Source: an uncultured Prevotella sp. (GTDB lineage Bacteria > Bacteroidota > Bacteroidia > Bacteroidales > Bacteroidaceae). Taken from it: a DNA stretch of 64,000 nt. Positions 37,253 through 45,907 of this stretch are shown here, one piece after another. Every line of letters starts with the position of its first letter. Position 1 is the first letter of the stretch. The DNA is taken from assembly GCA_900545525.1 (NCBI GenBank), contig UQZX01000009.1:1-64000 (forward strand), given 5' to 3'. Below the pieces are notes generated by a model. It searched no databases. It worked only from the letters and a program-made list of their open reading frames with translations, and had not been told where the DNA came from. The translations under genes were made by a program, and so were the position numbers.

Positions 37253-37289
37253 AAAAAAAGACACCGATGCCTTGTGTGCACCGGTGCCT
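37253..37289 (-). terminator. terminator of the DUF1573 gene
   Basis: On the minus strand AGGCACCGGTGC pairs with GCATCGGTGTCT (12 bp with wobbles), followed by seven T. Confidence 0.88.
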
Positions 37290-37311
37290 TCATCGTATGT
37301 AAACATTTTAA

Positions 37312-37701
37312 TTATTTAGCCTCCAGCATGTCACCCTCTACGTATAGGCGTACCATTGATGTTGCAGCGTTCGTGCGTATGGTAATGCTTTTTTTGAAAT
37401 GTCCGGGAAACTTTCCCTTTCCATTGTATGTAATGGTTATTTTTCCAGTCTGTCCTGGTGCTACGGGTGACTTTGTATATTCTGGAACAGTGCATCCGCA
37501 ACTTGCCACCGCCTGATTGATTACCAAAGGAGCGTTGCCGGTGTTTGTAAAAGTGAAAGTACATTTCTGTACCGGTGTGCTTTCAGAGAATGTTCCGAAG
37601 TTGTGTGTCAGTTTGTCGAACTTTATTTCAGCAGCAGACTGTGCCATAATTGTAGTTACGGCAAATATAAACATAAATGATATTGCAATGACTTTTTTCA
37701 T
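37312..37701 (-). CDS. DUF1573 family exported protein
   Basis: 129 residues. A signal peptide (to about residue 20, TIMAQ) is followed by one DUF1573 domain of immunoglobulin-like fold: IKFDKLTHNFGTF, then CTFTFTNTGNAPLVI and the Cys motif SCGCTVPEY. The family is widespread in Bacteroidetes, secreted or periplasmic, with unknown function. The conserved SCGCT motif is intact. It is monocistronic, with its own -7 box (37743-37736) and terminator. Confidence 0.92.
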   Translation of the reverse strand: MKKVIAISFMFIFAVTTIMAQSAAEIKFDKLTHNFGTFSESTPVQKCTFTFTNTGNAPLVINQAVASCGCTVPEYTKSPVAPGQTGKITITYNGKGKFPGHFKKSITIRTNAATSMVRLYVEGDMLEAK

Positions 37702-37735
37702 ATTTCAATGTCCTTAGTGAGTTATTAACTTTTGG

Positions 37736-37743
37736 CAAAGTTA
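37736..37743 (-). promoter_or_regulatory. -7 box of the DUF1573 gene
   Basis: TAACTTTG on the minus strand, 34 bases before the ATG. No clear -33 box. Confidence 0.5.
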
Positions 37744-37795
37744 CCTTATTTTTTTATATTTATATATGTTTGCAATGTTAATTTAAGTTTCTAAA

Positions 37796-38188
37796 TTATT
37801 TATCCTTTAAAAAGCTGTCTGCCTTTTTCTGAAACCTGTCACCGTCTACGATAAATCTCGTGTGTGTACCTTTGGCAATTGCAAGCCCGTTGGTGTCGTA
37901 TACTTCGGCATTGAAAACAAGTTTTCTGCCGCATGTCTCTGTAAGTGTCGTCTCGCAGACCACGGTCATTCCTACGGGTGTCGGCGCAAGATGCTCGATG
38001 TTCAGTGCCGTGCCAACAGTACAACATCCGTTGCCAATATACTTGTCCACGCTTTTCCATGCCGTCTTCTCAATAAGTGCTATTACAACAGGTGTGGCAA
38101 GCACTCTAAGTGTGCCGCTTCCTGCCGATATCGCCGTGTCAGCACAGGTGACTTCCAACTCTGATTTAAACTTTATTCCGATTTCCAT
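37796..38188 (-). CDS. thioesterase-superfamily protein (FlK-like hotdog fold)
   Basis: 130 residues from ATG at 38188 (ATG at 38197 is equally possible; the frame is open to 38290 but the mRNA start predicted from the -7 box at 38292-38299 leaves little room for that start). The protein looks like a single hotdog domain: LATPVVIALIEKTA forms the central helix and GTALNIEHLAPTPVGMTV the first strands. Closest in character to fluoroacetyl-CoA thioesterase-like proteins, which hydrolyse acyl-CoA. The true substrate is unknown. A single-gene unit. Confidence 0.82.
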   Translation of the reverse strand: MEIGIKFKSELEVTCADTAISAGSGTLRVLATPVVIALIEKTAWKSVDKYIGNGCCTVGTALNIEHLAPTPVGMTVVCETTLTETCGRKLVFNAEVYDTNGLAIAKGTHTRFIVDGDRFQKKADSFLKDK

Positions 38189-38291
38189 GATTGCCATTTT
38201 TAACTTAAGTTGTTTATGATTATATTTCGTGATATCTTGTGTTAATATAGACGCCGGTGTCATTTCTTGCCGATAATCTATTGTTGTCATG

Positions 38292-38299
38292 CAAAGATA
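38292..38299 (-). promoter_or_regulatory. -7 box of the thioesterase gene
   Basis: TATCTTTG on the minus strand, with a TTG-containing -33 element about 20 bp upstream (TTTGAC near 38320). Confidence 0.65.
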
Positions 38300-38337
38300 A
38301 AGCTTGACAGCCTAATAGTCAAATATATTATACGTAA

Positions 38338-38369
38338 TTTTGATAAACCGATGAATTATAGTATTTTTG
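38338..38369 (+). promoter_or_regulatory. promoter of the glucosaminidase gene
   Basis: TTTTG (38338-38342), 19-bp spacer, TATTTTTG (38362-38369). The start site should be near 38376, 27 bases before the ATG. Confidence 0.88.
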
Positions 38370-38402
38370 CATTAATAAGCATTATGTAATAGAACGCACA
38401 AA

Positions 38403-39320
38403 ATGAAGAAATACATATTTATCCTTATAAGCCTGCTCTTTTCGTATTCGGGTGCAGCCCAGATGAAATGGAACTCACGCTATCAGACATATATCAACCA
38501 GTATCGCGACCTTGCAATAGAGGAAATGCTGAGGTATAAGATACCGGCAAGCATAACGCTCGCACAGGGACTTCTTGAGAGCGGGGCAGGGAACAGCGAC
38601 CTTGCGAGGAAAGGCAATAACCATTTTGGCATAAAATGCCATGGCTGGACGGGAGCCACGACATATCACGACGATGACGAGCGGCATGAGTGTTTCAGGG
38701 CATACGACAATGTGCGTGACAGTTATGAAGACCATAGCCGTTTTCTTTCGCAGCAAAGGCGTTATCAAAGCCTGTTCTCATTGAAAATAACCGACTATAA
38801 AGGTTGGGCGAGAGGTCTCAAGGCGTGTGGATATGCCACAAGTCCGACATATGCTCAGAAACTGATAGGTATTATAGAGCTGTATAAACTTTATCAGTAT
38901 GACACGGCGAAGACATACGACAAGTTTATGGCAGATCATCTGTCAAAGGATGTTCCGGCAAGGATGGGCTCCACGTTGCATCCAATCCATATATATAACA
39001 AGAACTATTATCTCACGGTAAGACAGGGAGATACGTTTCGGAGTATAGCTAAGGAAGTGGGGATTTCATACCGAAAACTTGCAAAATATAACGAGCGTGA
39101 CAAAGACGGAATATTGCGTTCCGGAGATATAATATATTTAAAGAAGAAGCAGAAAAAAGCAGATAAGGTTTATAAGAAACGTCCGCACACAGTAAAGCAG
39201 GGTGAGAGTATGTATTCCATTGCACAGCGTTATGGAATAAGGGTCAAGAACCTGTATAAGATGAACGGTCTGTCTCCTGATTACAACCTTAAGGTTGGTG
39301 ACAGATTGCGGGTGAGATGA
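38403..39320 (+). CDS. secreted glucosaminidase with two LysM domains
   Basis: 305 residues. After a signal peptide (to about 20, GAAQ) comes a glucosaminidase domain (about 30-165; catalytic Glu in ITLAQGLLESGAGN, then NNHFGIKCHGW), which cleaves peptidoglycan glycan strands. Two C-terminal LysM repeats (about 198-244 and 258-304; YLTVRQGDTFRSIAKEVGIS and HTVKQGESMYSIAQRYGIR) hold it to the wall. The domain order is the FlgJ/autolysin type common in Bacteroidetes. Monocistronic, with a good promoter. Confidence 0.93.
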   Translation: MKKYIFILISLLFSYSGAAQMKWNSRYQTYINQYRDLAIEEMLRYKIPASITLAQGLLESGAGNSDLARKGNNHFGIKCHGWTGATTYHDDDERHECFRAYDNVRDSYEDHSRFLSQQRRYQSLFSLKITDYKGWARGLKACGYATSPTYAQKLIGIIELYKLYQYDTAKTYDKFMADHLSKDVPARMGSTLHPIHIYNKNYYLTVRQGDTFRSIAKEVGISYRKLAKYNERDKDGILRSGDIIYLKKKQKKADKVYKKRPHTVKQGESMYSIAQRYGIRVKNLYKMNGLSPDYNLKVGDRLRVR

Positions 39321-39369
39321 TATATGTCAAAAGAACGGGGCTTATATTATTTTTGACGTGCAGAATTGA

Positions 39370-39398
39370 TTGTATTTATTGCAAACAATGTATTTTTG
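39370..39398 (+). promoter_or_regulatory. promoter of a candidate small RNA
   Basis: TTG (39370-39372), 18-bp spacer, TATTTTTG (39391-39398). It lies in a gap with no ORF; the next gene starts more than 500 bases downstream and has its own promoter. Confidence 0.65.
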
Positions 39399-39403
39399 CA
39401 TCA

Positions 39404-39583
39404 GGAAAAAGAGATAAAAGATATAGGAATATAAGGTATGGTTTTAAGATAAAAAGATTGTTAAGGATTAAAGATTGACCATTCCTTATTTGGTGGTTTA
39501 AAGAATGGTAGGAAAAAGTTAGGACTGATAAGTTCTGTATTGTAGGACGGTTGTTGTAGATGATACAATGACCGCCTTTTTTT
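39404..39583 (+). ncRNA. candidate small RNA (about 180 nt)
   Basis: Between a promoter and a rho-independent terminator lies a purine-rich noncoding segment. Internal hairpin: ACCATTCCTT (39478-39487) with AAGAATGGT (39501-39509), one bulge. Terminator: CGGTTGTTGTA (39548-39558) with TACAATGACCG (39564-39574), then seven T (39577-39583). I could not pair its ends as expected for 6S RNA, and I recognise no riboswitch. The rest of the 623-base gap (39321-39943) holds palindrome array B and the ileS promoter. Confidence 0.55.
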
Positions 39584-39693
39584 GTTATATAAGAGATATA
39601 CCCGTTAGCGGAATTATTGCCTGCACACATCTTTCAGACTGTTATATTATGCCAGCTTTTGCTTACAGTTTTCAATCACGTATGTTTGATTTT

Positions 39694-39774
39694 CCAAAGG
39701 TGCCCTTTGGGAGTTTAAAAGGTTACCTTTTGACCTCTTAAATGCCATGTTTAAGAGTCCCAAATGCCATGTTT
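39694..39774. repeat. 22-bp-period palindrome array B (4 units)
   Basis: Four palindromic words are centred at 39702, 39724, 39746 and 39768, exactly 22 bp apart: CCAAAGGTGCCCTTTGG, AAAAGGTTACCTTTT, AAATGCCATGTTT and AAATGCCATGTTT again. The third is extended to CTCTTAAATG...GTTTAAGAG. Same layout as arrays A, C and D, with different words. Confidence 0.75.
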
Positions 39775-39864
39775 CAGATTGTAAGATGAATGCAGACAAA
39801 ATTAATTCCGCCTAAATATTATAGGAAACTCGCGTTAAAATAATTTTAAACTTATGATAATTAG

Positions 39865-39894
39865 TTGGTAATGATGATTTTTTTTTTAACTTTG
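39865..39894 (+). promoter_or_regulatory. promoter of ileS
   Basis: TTG (39865-39867), 19-bp spacer rich in T, TAACTTTG (39887-39894). The start site near 39901 leaves a 43-base leader. Confidence 0.8.
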
Positions 39895-39943
39895 CGCCTC
39901 AAATAATTGTATAAAATATAAATAGATATAATAGAATAGATAT

Positions 39944-42900
39944 ATGGCCAGGAAATTTGCCGAACACAACGGTCTTAATCTTGTTGAGACAAACAAAGAG
40001 GTTTTATCATCGTGGAATGAGAATGACGTATTTCACAAGACAATATCCGAGCGCGAGGGATGTCCGGAGTTTGTCTTCTTTGAGGGACCTCCTTCTGCGA
40101 ACGGTCATCCCGGCATACACCATGTGCTGGCACGTGCGATAAAGGACACGTTCAACCGTTACAAGACGATGAAGGGATATATGGTCCGCCGTAAGGCTGG
40201 TTGGGATACGCACGGACTTCCTGTTGAACTTGGTGTGGAAAAGGAACTGGGCATAACAAAGGCAGACATTGACAATCATGCCAGTGATAAATATATATCG
40301 GTGGAAGACTACAACCGTAAGTGCCGTCAGAATGTGATGATGTATACAGAGGAATGGCGCAAGCTTACGGAAGAAATGGGATATTTCGTAGACTTGGACA
40401 ATCCTTACATCACTTATGACAACAAATATATAGAGACGCTATGGTGGCTTCTTAAGCAACTCTATGATAAGGGTCTGTTGTATAAAGGCTATACAATACA
40501 GCCGTACAGTCCGGCTGCCGGAACAGGATTGTCGAGCCATGAGCTTAACCAGCCCGGATGCTACCGCGATGTAAAGGACACCACGGCAACGGCTCTTTTC
40601 AAGGTTATCAACCCTAAGGCAGAATGGAGCGGGTGGGGGACAGCCTATTTCGCAGCATGGACAACAACGCCGTGGACGTTGCCTTCAAATACGGCACTTT
40701 GCGTTGGACCCAATATAAAATACGTGGCTTTGCAGACATACAATCCTTACAACGATGAAAAGATAACCGTTGTTATGGCTGATGTTCTTGTAAACGCTTA
40801 CTTCAAGGCTGAGGGCAAGGATGCTGATATGGAGGCATATAAGCACGGCGATAAGATGATTCCTTATCATATTGTCGGTGAATATACTGGCAAAGATCTT
40901 GTCGGTATGGAATATGAGCAGCTTATGCCTTGGGTGAAGCCCTCTGCAAAGGTTGACGAGAACGCTCCTGATTTCGTGAAGGCGTATGCTGAGGCAAATC
41001 CTGAAAAAGTGTTTGTGGGAGAAAACGGCAAGGATAAGTTTGTGGAGATGAGCGGCAAGGCGTTCCGTGTAATTCCCGGTGACTATGTGACAACGGAAGA
41101 CGGTACGGGTATTGTGCATATTGCCCCGACATTCGGTGCAGACGATGCAAAGGTTGCAAAGGATGCGGAAATACCGTCGTTGTTCCTTATCAACAAGAAA
41201 GGTGAGACACGCCCTATGGTAGACCTTGAGGGCAAATATTATGTCATGGCAGAACTCGACAATGAGTTTGCTGCACGCTGTCTGAATGCCGAAGCATACG
41301 CAAAACATGCTGGCGACTATGTAAAGAATGCCTATTCTCCTGTGTTCAATTCTGAAGGAAAGTATGACGAAAAGGCTGCGATGAAAGCCGAAGACCTCAA
41401 CATCGTACTGTGTATGGAGATGAAGCAGGAAGGTACGGCACTGAAGATTGAGAAACATGTACACAACTATCCTCATTGCTGGCGTACGGACAAACCTGTG
41501 TTGTATTATCCGCTCGACTCGTGGTTCATACGTTCTTCGGCGAAGAAGGAACGCATGAGCGAACTTAATAAAACCATAAACTGGCAGCCGGAGAGTACCG
41601 GTACAGGACGTTTCGGAAATTGGCTTGACAATCTTAACGACTGGAACCTTTCACGCAGCCGGTATTGGGGAACACCGCTTCCGATATGGCGTAATGAAGA
41701 CGGTGATGAAATCTGCATAGGTTCGATGCAGCAGCTTTATGATGAGATAGAAAAGTCTGTTGCGGCAGGCATCATGAAGAGCAACCCGATGAAGGACAAG
41801 GGTTTTGTTCCTGGTGATTACGGCCGTGAGAATTATGACAAGATAGATATTCACCGTCCTTATGTTGACAACATAGTGCTTGTAAGCGATAGCGGCAAGG
41901 CGATGAAACGTGAGACAGACCTTATAGATGTATGGTTTGATTCAGGTTCCATGCCATACGCCCAGATACACTATCCTTTTGAGAACCGTGAACTGATAGA
42001 CGACAGAAAGGCATTCCCCGCCGATTTTATCAATGAGGGAGTGGACCAGACAAGAGGCTGGTTCTTTACGCTTCATGCCATTGCAACAATGGTGTTCGAC
42101 TCTGTTGCATTCAAGAATGTAATATCAAGCGGACTTGTGCTCGACTCGAAAGGTAACAAGATGTCAAAGCATGTGGGAAATGTTATCAATCCTTTCACCA
42201 TGATAGACAATTTTGGTGCAGACCCCGTACGTTTCTATATGATGACCAACTCTGAGCCTTGGGATAACCTTAAGTTTGACCCTAACGGAGTTGATGAAGT
42301 CCGCCGTAAGTTCTTCGGTACATTATATAATACATACAGCTTCTTTGCACTATACGCAAATGTCGACGCTTTTGACTATTCGCAGACGGAGATACCGGTG
42401 AATGAGCGTCCGGAGATAGACCGCTGGATACTTTCTGTTTTCAACACGCTTATAAAAGGCGTTGAGAAGGAAATGGACGGTTATGACCCTACGCGTGCCG
42501 GACGTCTTATCGATACGTTTGTGAACGATGACCTCAGCAACTGGTTCGTGCGGCTTAACCGCAAACGTTTCTGGGGCAAGGACATGAGCAAGGAGAAGCT
42601 TTCGGCTTATCAGACATTATACACATGTCTTGAAACGGTGGCAAAGCTGCTGGCTCCATTTGCCCCGTTCTATGCAGACCGTCTTTATATGGACCTGATA
42701 AACGTTACCGGACGCGACAATGTTTGTTCCGTACATTTGGCAAAATATCCTGTCGCAGATGAAAGTCTTATAGACAGCGAGCTGGAAGAGCGTATGAGAA
42801 TGGCTCAGAAAATAACTTCCATGACACTTGCATTGCGCCGTAAGGTTAATATCAAGGTGCGTCAGCCGCTGCAGAGCATCATGATACCGGCAGTAGATGA

Positions 42901-43510
42901 GAGGCAGAAAGCTTATATCAGTGCTGTCAAGGACCTTATAATGAGTGAGGTAAATGTCAAGGAACTTACCTTTGTGGAAGGTTCAGGAGTGCTTGTCAAG
43001 AAAGTAAAGTGTAATTTCCGCACTTTGGGCAAGAAGTTCGGCAAGCTGATGAAGAGCATAGCAGCCGGAATGGAAAACCTTACTCAGGAGGATATTGCTG
43101 CTTTTGAACAGAAGTCATCGATAGAGTTAAACATAGAAGGGCAGAGTGTTGTGGTGGACATTGCAGATGTTGAAATCATCAGCGAGGACATACCGGGATG
43201 GCTTGTTGCCAATGAAGGCAATCTGACGGTTGCGCTCGAAGTTGAAATCAGCGATGAACTGCGTAAGGAAGGCATGGCACGCGAACTGATAAACCGTATA
43301 CAGAACATAAGAAAAGAAACAGGACTGGAAATAACAGACCGCATAAATGTTACTATAACTTCTGTTGAACAGGTTGAAGAGGCAGTGGAGGCATATTCGG
43401 AATATATCAAGGGACAGGTCTTGGCTGATGATATTGTTCTGGCAGACAATGACGGACCTGAGTTCCAGTTCGATACATTCAACCTGAATATTAAAGTGGA
43501 AAAGAAGTAA
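39944..43510 (+). CDS. ileS: isoleucyl-tRNA synthetase, type 2, with GIHH signature
   Basis: 1188 residues, the length of long eukaryote-like (type 2) enzymes. It charges tRNA-Ile. The usual HxGH motif reads G57-I58-H59-H60 (in NGHPGIHHVLAR), the swapped GxHH form. The second ATP motif is KMSKH at 739-743. The editing domain (about 200-420) is present and the long C-terminal anticodon region lacks an E. coli-type zinc finger. In published work on type 2 IleRS, GxHH enzymes are strongly resistant to mupirocin. It heads a typical Bacteroidales order: ileS, DksA-like, lspA, DUF4296. Confidence 0.96.
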   Translation: MARKFAEHNGLNLVETNKEVLSSWNENDVFHKTISEREGCPEFVFFEGPPSANGHPGIHHVLARAIKDTFNRYKTMKGYMVRRKAGWDTHGLPVELGVEKELGITKADIDNHASDKYISVEDYNRKCRQNVMMYTEEWRKLTEEMGYFVDLDNPYITYDNKYIETLWWLLKQLYDKGLLYKGYTIQPYSPAAGTGLSSHELNQPGCYRDVKDTTATALFKVINPKAEWSGWGTAYFAAWTTTPWTLPSNTALCVGPNIKYVALQTYNPYNDEKITVVMADVLVNAYFKAEGKDADMEAYKHGDKMIPYHIVGEYTGKDLVGMEYEQLMPWVKPSAKVDENAPDFVKAYAEANPEKVFVGENGKDKFVEMSGKAFRVIPGDYVTTEDGTGIVHIAPTFGADDAKVAKDAEIPSLFLINKKGETRPMVDLEGKYYVMAELDNEFAARCLNAEAYAKHAGDYVKNAYSPVFNSEGKYDEKAAMKAEDLNIVLCMEMKQEGTALKIEKHVHNYPHCWRTDKPVLYYPLDSWFIRSSAKKERMSELNKTINWQPESTGTGRFGNWLDNLNDWNLSRSRYWGTPLPIWRNEDGDEICIGSMQQLYDEIEKSVAAGIMKSNPMKDKGFVPGDYGRENYDKIDIHRPYVDNIVLVSDSGKAMKRETDLIDVWFDSGSMPYAQIHYPFENRELIDDRKAFPADFINEGVDQTRGWFFTLHAIATMVFDSVAFKNVISSGLVLDSKGNKMSKHVGNVINPFTMIDNFGADPVRFYMMTNSEPWDNLKFDPNGVDEVRRKFFGTLYNTYSFFALYANVDAFDYSQTEIPVNERPEIDRWILSVFNTLIKGVEKEMDGYDPTRAGRLIDTFVNDDLSNWFVRLNRKRFWGKDMSKEKLSAYQTLYTCLETVAKLLAPFAPFYADRLYMDLINVTGRDNVCSVHLAKYPVADESLIDSELEERMRMAQKITSMTLALRRKVNIKVRQPLQSIMIPAVDERQKAYISAVKDLIMSEVNVKELTFVEGSGVLVKKVKCNFRTLGKKFGKLMKSIAAGMENLTQEDIAAFEQKSSIELNIEGQSVVVDIADVEIISEDIPGWLVANEGNLTVALEVEISDELRKEGMARELINRIQNIRKETGLEITDRINVTITSVEQVEEAVEAYSEYIKGQVLADDIVLADNDGPEFQFDTFNLNIKVEKK

Positions 43511-43566
43511 AGTGAAGGTTAATCTGGAACTTTATAAAATTCAATATAACTTAACGACTGATTATT

Positions 43567-43947
43567 ATGGCAGACAAGAAACGTTATACAGATGAAGAGC
43601 TTGAAGAGTTCAAGGCTATTATCAATGAAAAGCTTGCTTTGGCACGCCGTGACTACAATCAGATGATGCGCACACTTATGAATGCAGATGGAAACGATGT
43701 TGAAGATACGTCACCTACATATAAAATTCTGGAAGAAGGAAGCGCAACACAGACAAAAGAGGAACTGACACAGTTTGCTGCGCGTCAGCAGAAATTCATA
43801 CAGGGGCTTGAGGCAGCTTTGGTACGTATTGAGAAAAAGACATACGGGATAGACCGTATAACGGGAGAACTCATTCCGAAAGAACGTCTGCGTGTGGTTC
43901 CTCATGCAACTTTGAGCGTAGCGTCAAAGAATGCGAGGAAGGGATAA
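43567..43947 (+). CDS. DksA/TraR-family protein without zinc-finger cysteines
   Basis: 126 residues. A coiled-coil N-terminal part (about 8-90) and the C-terminal DksA signature (KTYGIDRITGELIPKERL, then PHATLS) are clear. DksA/TraR proteins bind RNA polymerase through the secondary channel. The family zinc finger normally has Cys where this protein has D96 and S/A residues; the whole protein contains no cysteine. It therefore cannot form the usual finger and must fold without zinc. It starts 56 bases after ileS and its stop abuts the lspA start (TAAATG). Confidence 0.9.
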   Translation: MADKKRYTDEELEEFKAIINEKLALARRDYNQMMRTLMNADGNDVEDTSPTYKILEEGSATQTKEELTQFAARQQKFIQGLEAALVRIEKKTYGIDRITGELIPKERLRVVPHATLSVASKNARKG

Positions 43948-44580
43948 ATGAACAGATATATGTTGTCATCTGCACGCATATTGTCTGCGTGTGCACTCAT
44001 TGTCCTTATCCTTATTATAGACCAAATCATAAAGATTGAGGTCAAGACGGGCATGTGCCTGTATGAATCGATAAGGGTAACAGACTGGTTTTATATAAAC
44101 TTTATAGAGAACAACGGAATGGCATACGGCATGACATTTATAAATAAGTTGGTGCTCAGCCTGTTCCGTGTTCTGGCTATAAGTGCGCTCGGATATTACA
44201 TCTGTTTGCAGATAAGGCGGAAGGCACGTCTTCTATATATCTGTCTTTTGTCGGTTGTCTTTGCAGGTGCTTTGGGAAATCTTATAGACTGTATGTTCTA
44301 TGGGCTTATATTCAATGCCTCTTCTCCTTATTATGTATCATACATGGTGCCTTTCGGTCAGGGATATTCCTCATTCCTTATGGGGAAGGTTGTCGATATG
44401 TTCTACTTTCCGCTAATAGTCACGACGTGGCCTGAGTGGGTGCCGGTGTTTGGCGGAGAAGAGTTTATATTTTTCAGCCCCGTGTTTAACTTTGCCGATG
44501 CCTGCATCAGTGTCGGCGTTGTGTCATTGATATTATTCTGTCGTAAAGAGCTGTCACAAATCACGTTTAAGAGACAATGA
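43948..44580 (+). CDS. lspA: lipoprotein signal peptidase (signal peptidase II)
   Basis: 210 residues with four membrane helices. LspA cuts the signal peptide from lipidated prolipoproteins. Conserved blocks: FIENNGMAYGM, GALGNLIDCMFYG (first catalytic Asp) and FNFADACISVG (second catalytic Asp). It is about 45 residues longer than E. coli LspA because of a periplasmic insertion between the two Asp blocks (about 128-175), as in other Bacteroidetes. It starts directly after the preceding stop and ends in an ATGA overlap with the next gene, itself a predicted lipoprotein. Confidence 0.94.
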   Translation: MNRYMLSSARILSACALIVLILIIDQIIKIEVKTGMCLYESIRVTDWFYINFIENNGMAYGMTFINKLVLSLFRVLAISALGYYICLQIRRKARLLYICLLSVVFAGALGNLIDCMFYGLIFNASSPYYVSYMVPFGQGYSSFLMGKVVDMFYFPLIVTTWPEWVPVFGGEEFIFFSPVFNFADACISVGVVSLILFCRKELSQITFKRQ

Positions 44581-45521
44581 AGAAAAACTGCATTATAGTG
44601 TTGTGCTTTGTCACGTTGGTTGCATTACTGTCGTGCAAGCCCCGTGTCCCTTCCGGATACATACAGCCGGGAGACATGGAAAACATTCTTTACGACTACT
44701 ATATAGCAGACGGCATGGCTAATTGTGAAGACGGAGACGCACAGGAACAAGCGTACAACAATGGGCTGTATAAACTTGCAGTATTGAAGAAACATGGTGT
44801 GACGCAGGCTGAGTTTGACTCTTCTTTGGTATATTATGCACGCCATGCAGACCGGTTGCACTCAATTTATGAAAATATTGAGAAACGTCTCGGCAATGCA
44901 GCCATAGGCATGGGTGCTTCAGCAGGAGACCTGCAGCAGTTTGGCTCATCTGTGGCAAACTCAGACACAGCCGATGTGTGGAATGAAGAACGTTCGTGCG
45001 TGTTGCAGCCGCATATGCCTTATAATGTGTTGTCGTATGCAATAAAGGCAGATACGGCATTCCACAAAGGAGACAGGATGGTGTTGAGCTTCGATACGCA
45101 TTTCATTTATCAGGACGGAACGAAAGACGGTGTGGCACAGTTGGTAGTGCGTTTGTCAAATGACAGTATTGTGTCGCGTACGGTGCACATGTCTTCCGAT
45201 TCTCATTATACGCTCAATGTCGTTGACGATAAGAATATAGGAATAAAGGATGTGTATGGATTTATCTTTTTGACAAAAAATCAGAATACATCCTCTTCCA
45301 CAATGAAGCTTATGTTTGTGGATAATATACGGCTGGTAAGACTTCATGGTACGTCCGGAACCGGTACGCATTCAAACATACAGCAAGACATACATGGCGG
45401 CGATACCTTAAATGAAAATATAAGGAATAGGAGAGGTAGTGAGGATGAAAGAGTAAATGGTGTAACTCCCCAGCCTATAAACATTCCACCTGGAAGCATG
45501 CGAACTCTCCACAGACCTTAA
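44577..45521 (+). CDS. DUF4296-domain lipoprotein
   Basis: 314 residues. Lipobox LLSC gives lipidated C20. The N-terminal domain (about 25-110: IQPGDMENILYDYYIADGMAN, then YKLAVLKKHGVTQAEFDSSLVYY) matches DUF4296, an all-helical Bacteroidetes family found next to lspA. A beta-rich region follows (about 140-260), with a polar tail ending in NIPPGSMRTLHRP. Function unknown. Translationally coupled to lspA. Confidence 0.85.
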   Translation: MKKNCIIVLCFVTLVALLSCKPRVPSGYIQPGDMENILYDYYIADGMANCEDGDAQEQAYNNGLYKLAVLKKHGVTQAEFDSSLVYYARHADRLHSIYENIEKRLGNAAIGMGASAGDLQQFGSSVANSDTADVWNEERSCVLQPHMPYNVLSYAIKADTAFHKGDRMVLSFDTHFIYQDGTKDGVAQLVVRLSNDSIVSRTVHMSSDSHYTLNVVDDKNIGIKDVYGFIFLTKNQNTSSSTMKLMFVDNIRLVRLHGTSGTGTHSNIQQDIHGGDTLNENIRNRRGSEDERVNGVTPQPINIPPGSMRTLHRP

Positions 45522-45596
45522 TCATTATATATTATATAATATTATGTACATTTCGTTTCCGGTATATTGAGGACTTATATAAATTCGACTACCGTT

Positions 45597-45803
45597 ATGT
45601 TATTAAAAGGAACAGGCAGATTTGCAGCAAACAGACTTATGAAAAACGGAGATGTCATTGTCAACGGTGTGGTGGAAACCGACAATGGCATAGTCAGGGC
45701 ATATTATCATTTTTCGGAAGAGCTTCCTTTTACAGAGTGGATAGGCGGGACGATAGAGCTTATTGAAGAAAATGGACAACTTGTTGCCTGTGCACGCGAT
45801 TGA
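45597..45803 (+). CDS. small conserved-looking protein of unknown function
   Basis: 68 residues from ATG at 45597; the frame extends to a TTG at 45567, less likely. It looks beta-rich: GTGRFAANRLMKNGDVIVNG, then IVRAYYHFSEELPFTEWIGG, IELIEENGQLVAC. No signal or motif. It lies 75 bases after the DUF4296 gene and before the aspS promoter, so it may be the last gene of the ileS operon. I do not recognise it. Even codon use and the clean frame suggest it is real. Confidence 0.6.
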   Translation: MLLKGTGRFAANRLMKNGDVIVNGVVETDNGIVRAYYHFSEELPFTEWIGGTIELIEENGQLVACARD

Positions 45804-45852
45804 AGCCTAACATTAAAACTTTCTCCTTATTTAATAGTTAGCAGTGATAATC

Positions 45853-45884
45853 TTTTGTTTGTTCTACATTTTTTTATAATTTTG
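45853..45884 (+). promoter_or_regulatory. promoter of aspS
   Basis: TTTTG (45853-45857), exactly 19 bp, TAATTTTG (45877-45884); the start codon is at 45908. Confidence 0.9.
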
Positions 45885-45907
45885 CATGTCAAAATTATAG
45901 AACACTT

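Noticed and set aside
39404..39583. T-box or 6S RNA upstream of ileS
   Set aside because: No T-box bulge sequence was found and the ends do not pair as a long rod; ileS also has its own promoter after the terminator.
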